Shown here piece by piece: positions 55,170-64,000 of a stretch of 64,000 bases of DNA; position 1 is the first letter of the stretch, and the number at the start of each line of letters is the position of its first letter. The notes under the pieces were generated by a model, which was not told the origin of the DNA, did no database searches, and saw nothing but the letters and a program-made list of their open reading frames with translations. This DNA comes from Campanula takesimana (lineage: Eukaryota; Streptophyta; Magnoliopsida; Asterales; Campanulaceae): assembly GCA_026119855.1 (NCBI GenBank), contig JAOWBW010000180.1:124001-188000 (forward strand). Reading direction: 5' to 3'. Made by a program: the position numbers and the translations under genes.

Positions 55170-57687
55170 TGTTGGGGAATTAGGGGGGATCACCGCATCC
55201 ACTAGCCCATACTAGCAGTCATCAACATGGAGAAAACAATCAACACATGATAATATAATATGAAAGAACAAGAACACCATGATTTGTTAACCCAGATCAT
55301 CAACACATGACTACATCTGGGGGCACCAAGCCAGAATATCACTATAATAATATATGAAGGATTACAACTTTAGCACATGCACTCACATAGATCTAGCATG
55401 GCTACTCTCCATGAACAATCTCTCATACATATTATCTCACCTTCTAAGAACACACAAACAACACGGTCATGGCCGGGTTGTAGGATCGCCCCCCATGGCT
55501 CTTCTAGGCCCCCGGCCCCCTCCTAGACACTATTTTGTGGCTCCCTTTGATATCCTAACTTTCTCCTATCAAGAACGCTTGTTTATGGAGGGAATTATGC
55601 TTATATAGGTGTACAAGGAAACCCTAAGTCGTTTGGAAGAGATTGCATCAAAATAGGAAACAAAAACAGAAAATTCAGTTTCTGCCCGGCGGAGTGGGCA
55701 AGCGCCCAAACCCAAAGTGGGCGAGCGCCCAAACCATCAGAATGTTCCTCTCCGTTTTTGTCTTTGCTCGGAGACCACTTAGCCCTCCGTAGCTGCTTGT
55801 TTCCTCCTCCTTGAACTCCTCTTGACCTCTACCAACTCCCGATGACTTAGACTCCTTCTCCCTTTTGCTTCCTTGTAGTTAAGGACTCCAATCCCAACAA
55901 TCTCCTACCTGGAGACTAAACCCATAAGCATAGAAACCGTCCCGTCAAACTCCCACCACGAAGATGACCTCCACCACATATTGTGACACCGTGCACTAAT
56001 CTCCTCCTTTATGATAATGATGAGTCTCCATGAGCCTCCACGCCCTCCTCTTTTCACCATGTTTTGCCTCCACGCTCCTCCACCATGAGCCTCCACGCCC
56101 AAGTATTAAGGCGAGTTGAAACCAAGCGACGCTTCAACCTCTCCGTGTTAGATTCTTTTGCCTCCCCAAATCAACTTCTACCTTGATTTCTTTGCAAGAC
56201 TAACTTCGCATTCTCCCTCCTAGATCCACTCCCCTTGCAATGCTCCCCATGGAACTCGGACATACCTTGTTTCTTGCATTGTCTTCATGTGATATTTTGT
56301 CGCTCTCTGTTAGGGCCACATGACTCCCACCGCGTTGCAACTTTTGAGTCTCACTCCCCCTAACATGCCGTTCATTGATGTCTCTCCGTTTTTACACCAA
56401 TAGGCCGGTCTTCGCGCCTCTTGCTCCCACCTGGAACGAATTTGATGTTGTCGGTAGAGTACAACATCCTCCTATCTCCCATCCGTCGTTTGCGAGAAGT
56501 CCTCCTCTTCCCAAGTGGTCTAACTGGCTTATACCACTCACCTTTTGCATCGTCGGTTGCTTACGCAAGTGCTTGATGCATTCCTCCTTTCTTTCATATT
56601 TTTCTCCAACCACCTTGACTGCCCCAAGATCCCTTGAACACCTCCTGATCCATCTTGATCTCTGCATCTCCAAATCCCACCTCGAATTTTCGCAGATCTC
56701 ATAAGAAACAAACGAACTATTCAGACTTTCTGATCTTCCGCATGATCGTTGACCTATTTGGCACGTGTCTTGCTTCAACCATAAACCCTAGCAGCTCTCA
56801 GATTAACCATGCACGTCTTCCACACGAAGAATCTGCACTGCACAAAATCTGCACGTGCGTTGCACAAAGCCTAAACGTGCGATGCACGTATTCTGCACGT
56901 GCACTGCACGAAAATCTATTGTCTCTTTTCTTCATCTTGGATCTCTCTTAGATCTCAAACCAAAGCTCTTGATACCAGTTGTTGGGGAATTAGGGGGGGT
57001 CACCGCATCCACTAGCCCATACTAGCAGTCATCAACATGGAGAAGATAATCAACACATGATAATATAATATGAAAGAACAAGAACACCATGATTTGTTAA
57101 CCCAGTTCATCAACACATGACTACATCTGGGGTCACCAAGCCAGGATATCACTATAATAATATATGAAGGATTACAACTTTAGCACATGCACTCACATAG
57201 ATCTAGCATGGCTACTCTCCATGAACAATCTCTCATACATATTATCTCACCTCCCCAAGAACACACAAATAACACGGTCTTGGCCGGGTTGTAGGATCGC
57301 CCCCCATGGCTCTCCTAGGCCCCCGGCCCCTTCCTAGACACTATTTTGTGGCTCCCTTTGGTATCCTAACTTTCTCCTATCAAGCACACCTATTTACGGA
57401 CGGAATTATGCTTATATAGGTGTACAAGGAAACCCTAAGTAGTTTGGAATAGATTGCATCAAAATAGGAAACAAAAATAGAAAATTCAGTTTCTGCCCGG
57501 CGGAATAGGCGAGCACCCAAACCATCAGAATGTTCCTCTCTGTTTTTGTCTTTGCTCGGAGACCACTTAGCCCTCCGTAGCTGCTTGTTTCCTCCTCCTT
57601 GAACTCCTCTTGACCTCTACCAACTCCCCATGACTTAGACTCCTTCTCCCTTTTGCTTCCTCATAGTTTAGGACTCCAATCCCAACA
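55170..57687 (-). mobile_element. TRIM-like element, copy 2
   Basis: 2518 bp with TSD ATTTA (55165-55169 and 57688-57692). The LTRs are 55170-55899 and 56980-57687, with primer site and PPT as in 20201-22718. The long minus-strand frame of copy 1 is broken here. Confidence 0.9.
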
Positions 57688-58237
57688 ATTTATAGGCATA
57701 AGGAACAAAAGGCATGTACAAGGCACATGCACTCTAAAGTGTGATGACCATCCCGCAGTTCTCCCTTTTAAACCCAACTAGGCCAAGTGTCACCCTATGA
57801 TTGGGCCACGTGGCGAACTTCGCTATTCTAGCCTCCAATCCACTGCTCTTCGGGGATCCCGATGGATAGAAGACTTCCCCGGCCTTGTCTAATCATGGGA
57901 AGTATTTAGGGGATACTAACCCGCAAATCGCGGGAGAGAAAGGTGCATCCCACGGGACTGAGATGTACCCGCGGGAGAGATAGATGAATCCGTGGAGCAG
58001 AGATGCGTCCGCGGGAGAGAAAGGTGCATCCCGCGGGACTGAGATGTACCCGCGGAAGAGATAGATGAATCCGCGGAGCAGAGATACGTCCGCGTGAGAG
58101 AAAGGTGCATCCCGCGGGACTGAGATGTACCTGTGGGAGAGAAAGGTGCAGCGTTCGCGGGAATGACCGGACGTGGGAAAAAGGCGACACGTGCGAAGCA
58201 CGCGCGCGCTACATATGCGGAACATGTATATCCTACA

Positions 58238-61200
58238 TTAGTCCCCCTGCGCGGGAAATTTCCTTTGGAAGTTTGGCGCGTAAATAACATTTTCATATAT
58301 TACTTCAAGCTGTAAATGATAACATAACACAACATTAGCGTGTTCAAAAGGTAGGCATACGTATTTCATGCTACAATAGTAGTCATATAGGCAAAATTCA
58401 ATTTAGGATAGCCTTTTTCATCGATAATGAGGATACATTCTCGAAATTGCCAAGTCGTGGGTTGACTCGTAGAATAATCGCGGTATAACAAATAGTGCGG
58501 TCATGAATTCGAAGTCAAGGAGGCCAGAATTGTGGCTCATGATAGACTTTTGAGATTGATATTTAATGGGGTGATTTTCCTTCCTATCAATGTAGTTTGT
58601 TGGAGCACAAATTGAATATGAGAAAGCGCATAAGGCCGAAGGACTGTAGCGGAAGAGAATACGTGGGAAAGTTCTTTGCCTTTGGACTATACAATCTGAT
58701 GTTTTGTTAGAAAAAAAGGTGCACAAATGAAGCGCGGAAGAAGCGTGCATGGTACACTTGTAATATAATGCGGGATGCACCTGCGGGCACATATATTCTT
58801 CGTTAGTCCCCCTGTTTATGGGGAGAATTTTTATAAAAGTCTCGTCAAGCATGTACGACTTCTTGATAGTCATGGTTGTGAGACCAAACATTATTAGGGG
58901 TCTCATACGTGCATGCAAGATAGCAAGATGCACGTTGATCTGCGGGACATCATGCGTGGGAAGATATATTCAGGATGCTTAGTCAGAGAAGTGGGATGAA
59001 AATAGCAACGTAGCTAATATGGCTACTAGCTTATCAACATCCGCATAATATATTGCTCTTAGGCTTGTTTAATTGATGTTGTTCCAATATAGGGGACATC
59101 ACAAAACACAAGTCTATCGTGATAGGTTTTACGATGTGAGGCAGGCGCTAGATGGGGTAATAATATGATATATAACATAGTAAAACTGTGAGGACAGTTG
59201 CAATGACTGAACTATACGTCGCATAAATATTGCTCATGATAAATAGATATTCTTGAATACGAAATCAAGTACATCGACCATAGAGATAAAGGGCATGTTT
59301 CAACAAGTACGTTTGCGTGGGTGGATCTGCGGGATGTATCTACAAGGGATATCTATCCCATATTAGTCCCCCTGCGCGAGAAACTTCGTTTGGAAGTTTC
59401 ACGGGCATATAATATGTTGTAAGATGTGATGGCCAAAAAGGATTAATATGAAGTTCGTAACTTTTTTTTTATGTTAAGACTACTATATAATGCGGGATGA
59501 CAATCCCATAAGATGTAATAGTGTTGGATGATATGAAAAGTGCGGATTCAAGTTGAGTGTTGTAGAATACTTTGGGATGATTATCCGCGATGAGCAATAA
59601 TGCAGAGTAAGCTCCACGAGATTAGTTATGCATACTCAATGATACGTTCAAGAAAGTATGAACTAAGTTATACCCGTATGATTGTGTTTGCGGGTTACAA
59701 CTTTGCATTGAGTAATAGTGCGAAACGATTCAGTGAATAGTATAATAGTAGTGGAGGGCAATTTGCTTGACTTGTTTGATATACGGAAGGCTTGTAATTT
59801 TTAAGTCTCGTGCATGCTAGATTTGACACGGACGCTATTATCATGACATGAAGTTTAAATTTGAACATGTAGTTCAAGGATATAACTAGTGTGGACTTTG
59901 ATGTCGCTGCACTAAGATAATGTTTAGGCATAAAGCTGAAGAGATATATCTAATGCGGACTCTTATGTCATTGCGCTATATTAAAGTTTAGGCATAAAGC
60001 TTAAATCATAGAAGTTAGTGCAGGCTAAGCAGCCGCGGTACTAAGATAAAGATAAGGCATAGAGCCTAAACCATTGTGGTTAATGCAGACAAAAACGACA
60101 CGCCACTAAGCTAAAGTGGGTCATGGACCCAAGATTAGAAAGCTTGGGAAGCTGCGGAAAGACAACGCTCAATCTCAAAATTTGGTGAATGTGAGACTTT
60201 GTGATGACTTGGATGCTTCTAGAGCAAATAAAGTTATACTTGTCGGGGGAACGATTAATAGGGAATATGAAAGTCACAACATCAAATCTACAACTGATTT
60301 TTATCTTATTGGTCACGACTAGATCGAGTCAGAAGCTAGTGTGGATTAAAAGGTCACAACACTAGGTTGTACCTGGGGCATAGAGCAACGACATGGGAAA
60401 TTCCAAAATGAGTGCGGACCTTGTCGGTCGCAATAGTAAACTTAGGTGCGTAATTGTTGTTTTAAGTGCGGACTATGCTCGTTACGACACTAAACAAGTA
60501 GCATAATATTCCAAAATGATTGTGGAATATGTAAGTCACAACACTAGGGTTGGACGTACTGTATTAATCTTTTTAGTGCGGATTCTAATTCGCAGCATTT
60601 AGATAGGTAACGGAAAATCTCAAAGTGAGTGCGGAACCCGATTGTCCGGGGAGTACTTGAGATCATTCCGCATTAGTTACCACTTTTAGTAAAGTTATAG
60701 AGCCACATCCCTACAAATTTGTGGGAATAAAACATGAATAATGAGTAGATGAGGTCATCCCCTATTAGTCTCCCATCTATTTTGCGGGAATGATAAGCAG
60801 GTGGATGCGGATGTACAAGATTAATTCGCGGAACGAGCAAGTGAAATCGTCCCATATTAGTCCCTCAATATTATTGAAGTTTATATTCTTCCCGTTGATT
60901 TTGCGGGAAAGATAAGCATGGTGGAGGTGTGGGATGAATTCGCGGAACGAGCAAATGAAGTCATCCCATACTAGTCCCCCACTATTGTTAATGTTGCGGA
61001 TGTTTCCCATTGATTTTGCGGAACAATCTCACATACATTGATATATGACTGCGTGAAGTCTTATGTCAGTCCAAATGCGGAATTAATTAAGTTCGCAAAT
61101 TTAAAAGCGGGTTGATTGAGTCCGCAAATTAAGAATGCGGATTAAGCTGATCACAGCGTTGCTATGGAACCTGAGCACACTGCCAAGAATGAAAAGCATG

Positions 61201-61563
61201 TCGCGGGTATGGATGATCGCGACACGAAGTTAGAATTGGTGCATGGATCCCAATTTGTATAGCAGTTTCTTATAAATTACTGCGAAAAGTAAGAGTATGA
61301 TGGATGAACATGTTGAGCTAGTAAATGAAATTATCCCATTTTAGTTCCCCGCATTTCTGAGTACGGATGTCTCTCTAATTTTTTAAAGAAATGTTTGACA
61401 CATTTGTGCGCTTTTGAGCTTGTGCATTTATTCATTTTTAAATTTGTGCAATTCTTTGCATCTTTGATGTAAATTTATGCACTTGCGATTTACGCATTTT
61501 GGATGTGTAAGTTATACACTTGTGCAATTTGTGCACTTTTGCAATTCACGCATTTTTTATTAT
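58238..61563 (-). other. LARD internal region, copy 2, first part
   Basis: Non-coding counterpart of 23269-25977. It includes 60548-61162, absent from copy 1, in which a ~125-bp unit repeats: ATTAGTCCCYCA, then TTGATTTTGCGGGAAAGATA, then GAATTCGCGGAACGAGCAA. Confidence 0.75.
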
Positions 61564-62740
61564 TTTTGAGATCTATTATTAGGTGTCTCGACCATAAAAT
61601 TGAGATCTATTATTAGGTGTCTCGACCTTAAAATGGTTTTTGAGATTTATTATGAGACGTCTCAACCTTAAAATGGTTTTTTGAGATCTATTATGAGGTG
61701 TCTCGACCTTAAAATGATTTTTGAGATCTATTATGAGGCGTCTCAACCTTAAAATGGTTTTTTGAAATCTATTATGAGGTGTCTCGACCTTAAGTGGGAT
61801 CATCGTGTGCACTAGTGGCTACACTAATGCATCCACAAATAGTGGGATTGTTGCGTCCACTGATGGCTCCACAAACATATCCGCAAATATTGGGATCACC
61901 GCGTGCGCTGATGGCTACGCAGACGTATCCGCGAATGGTGGGATCGTTGCGCGCACTGATGGCTCCACAAACGTATCCACAAGTAATGGGATCGTTGCAT
62001 GCACTGATGGCTTCACAACCCTATCCGCAAATAAATGTGAATCAATTTGGTCATAACATTGTTGTTGAACATGTAAACATGCTTGTAATCATGAAACAAT
62101 TATGCCATGTGTATTGCATTGCTAGAATTATTTAGACAAATTATAGTTCCTCTGCGGAAGATATGATAGTCTCTCTGCAGGAGGTAATATAGTCTCTCTG
62201 CGGGAGACAAGATAGTTCCCCTGCGGGAAATGAGATTGTTCTTTTGCGGGGGTTGTAATTGTCAATTCCTTTTGCGGAAATGAGATTGCTCTTTTGCGGG
62301 CGTTATGTCAGTTCCTCCGCGGAAATAAGATTGCTCCTTTGTGGGCATTATAATTATCATTCCGTGGGAGGTAAAATAGTTCATCTGCGGAAATGAGGTT
62401 GCTCATTTGCGGGTATTGTAATTGTCATTCCGTGGGAGGTAAAATAATTCCTCTGCGGGAGATAAGGTTGTCCCTTTGCGAGTGATAAGATAATCCCTCA
62501 GCGGGATATGAACTTGTTCCTCTGTGGGAAATGAAATTGTCCTTATGCGGGAGGTATGTTAGTCCCTCTGCGGGAAGTAAGATTGTCCTTCTGCAGGAGG
62601 TGTTCCCTTTGCAGGAGATGATAATGTTCATGTGTGGAAAAGTCTCTCTGCGGGAGACAAGACTGTCCCTCTGCGGGAGATGAACTTATCCCTGTGCATG
62701 TGCAGGAGATAAAATTGTTTCATTGCGGGAATAAACTAGT
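61564..62740. repeat. three tandem arrays of the LARD, copy 2
   Basis: The 40-41-bp array (61564-61796), the 48-bp array (about 61797-62036, plus strand still open 61805-62056) and the TCTGCGGGAGA array (about 62145-62740) follow each other as in copy 1, with the same unit numbers. Array size has therefore not changed noticeably since the duplication. Confidence 0.88.
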
Positions 62741-64000
62741 GGCTAAAAACATGAAAGACAATAATCCACGAACCAAGTATAAATATTCTTCATTTTCGAG
62801 GTCATTTTTGAATATTTGAGGAAACATAATTGTGTATATTAAGTGAGTTGCTAAGCATGAACTAGTATGTCGTGCTTGTGCGGACGTAGATAAATCAAGA
62901 TGTATATAGCAGATGCACAAGTGACTACGGTTTACCTAAATATATAGAATAATATAGTCATGGAATGGGCAAATAGATTTCCATAGCATGTAGAACAAAC
63001 AAGCATACTTAACGATGGAATTTAGGTTGTTGAATAGCACATTTCATAAGGAAGAGAGTCATAATGAGTTAGGTTTGAAACGATAATCATAGTCTAGCGC
63101 TATTCTATTTGTGAGTTATGTCTACCTTTAAGGTTCACAACTTGATTGTGTGATGGATCATTCTAAGTTTCACGAATATATTAACTAGTAGCGGGTCGCT
63201 AATAAACAATAAAGTGAGCATGTGGTGCTATCCATTTATTAAGCAATAATATTATCTAAAGTGTGATTTTCAATAACACAAGTAAAGGGCGTACTTAGGA
63301 TAATGATGTATAAGTAGAGGATGTCAAGTATGTATCCCTATTGTCCCCCACTCCATATTCCCGATGCTCGTCTCGGGGATGGGGAGTATAATTCTTTTGT
63401 GATTTTGATTTGATTCCTTTTTTTTTTGTATACCCTTTTTGTGTTAGCAATGTACTACTAAGGTATTTATGAAATAAAGGAGTGTCTAAGTCTAGTTTAA
63501 GCATTTAAAACTAATATATGTATTTCAAGCATAAGTGGCACTTTTAATGCAAACATGTGATAGTCATACTTGTAAATCTTATCACCAATCATGTGATGTA
63601 TACAATACCGATATTCATATAATAATAATAAGTATAGGTAATTCTAGATATTACATGCATACTAAAGAGTAGCGGTAAACTAGTTCTTAATTCATTTATA
63701 CTTAATACATTAATACATTTTGCGAGAATAAAGTGCATTGTATAACACGTTAGCATATCTTATTTGTTGTAAGCAATTATGCAAGCTTCGGAGTGCACTT
63801 CTAGAGTAAAACAACATAACAAAAGCACATATTTATGTTTTTTTTTAAGTTTAAACAAGCGATTATGTTAAAAAGATAACTAAATTTGGCATGCAAAACT
63901 ACCATATATTTTTAGCGTATTGATCATGCAATAGATATGAAAAAATCATGATCGTGCAAGGTTAATTTGCAAAAAGGGAGTGCGTAAATGGGAAGAGCAC
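62741..64000. other. LARD internal region, copy 2, last part in window
   Basis: Counterpart of about 27161-28423. AT-rich, no gene, nearly identical to copy 1. Confidence 0.6.

Larger units (their letters stand above)
51839..64000. repeat. segmental duplication, copy 2 (continues past the window)
   Basis: Direct-orientation copy of 1318-28423. The correspondence is 51839-52103 to 1318-1582; 52104-53554 to 7133-8309; 53555-55169 to about 10547-12184; 55170-57687 to 20201-22718; and 57688-64000 to 22719-28423. Identity is roughly 98 percent by eye. Copy 2 lacks 1583-7132 and about 8310-10546 and lacks the Tekay insertion. It has an extra MITE (52220-52486) and 615 bp at 60548-61162 that copy 1 lacks. 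Confidence 0.92.
54929..64000 (-). mobile_element. LARD copy 2 (incomplete at window edge)
   Basis: Its left LTR is 54929-55169 plus 57688-58237, split only by the TRIM-like element. The 81-bp tandem units lie at about 57930-58150. The internal region starts at 58238 and runs out of the window before the primer site. It shares the insertion site and TSD with copy 1, so it arose by duplication, not by a second transposition. Confidence 0.88.

Overview
This window looks like a repeat-rich, intergenic part of a plant nuclear genome, probably a eudicot. The evidence is a two-exon CYP71-clan cytochrome P450 gene, Ty1/copia and Ty3/gypsy (Tekay-like chromovirus) retrotransposons, tRNA-iMet and tRNA-Arg primer-binding sites, and many Stowaway-type MITEs with CTCCCTCCGTCCC-like ends flanked by TA. 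I cannot name the species. No rRNA, tRNA gene, bacterial operon or CRISPR array is visible. By my reading only one host gene is intact: the P450 on the minus strand at 6389-8602. One other host-gene piece is recognisable: the last exon of the 26S proteasome lid subunit RPN5 at 50531-50749 (minus).

Layout. 1-1317: unexplained purine- and GC-rich DNA. 1601-6137: a Stowaway-like MITE split by a decayed Tork-like copia element (1801-6047, 5-bp TSD CTATT). 6389-8602: the P450 gene with a MITE in its intron. 8.7-11.9 kb: intergenic DNA packed with MITEs. 11.9-30.5 kb: a four-level nest. A PIF/Harbinger-like MITE is split by a large non-coding retroelement of LARD type (minus orientation, tRNA-Arg primer site). 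The left LTR of that element was hit at its TATA box first by a 2.5-kb TRIM-like element and later by an 8-kb rearranged Tekay-like element. 30.5-32.8 kb: AT-rich DNA with MITEs. 32.8-42.9 kb: a decayed minus-strand Tekay element whose 5' LTR holds a 3.8-kb solo LTR. 43.0-43.4 kb: a MITE inside a MITE. 44.7-49.6 kb: a young copia element with 202-bp LTRs that differ at about one position and a polyprotein broken by one TAG. 50.5-50.75 kb: the RPN5 exon.

From 51839 to the end, the sequence of 1318-28423 starts again in the same orientation at roughly 98 percent identity by eye. This fits a direct tandem duplication with a unit of about 50 kb. The second copy carries a P450 relic that lacks both the N-terminus and the heme-binding exon. 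It has the TRIM-like insertion but not the Tekay-like one, so the order of events can be read: MITE, then LARD, then TRIM, then duplication, then Tekay insertion in copy 1 and a separate Stowaway insertion in copy 2.

The most unusual material is the LARD. It encodes nothing I recognise and is built largely from different short tandem arrays (81, about 65, 40-41, 48 and about 28 bp). Its polypurine/LTR-junction motif recurs inside the body. Other points for a second look are splice-like signals conserved in the Tekay LTRs, a Tekay insertion with three LTRs and an inverted pol segment but matching outer TSDs, and GC-rich GCGC-type clusters inside the LTRs of otherwise unrelated elements. All identities and percentages are by-eye estimates; no search was run.
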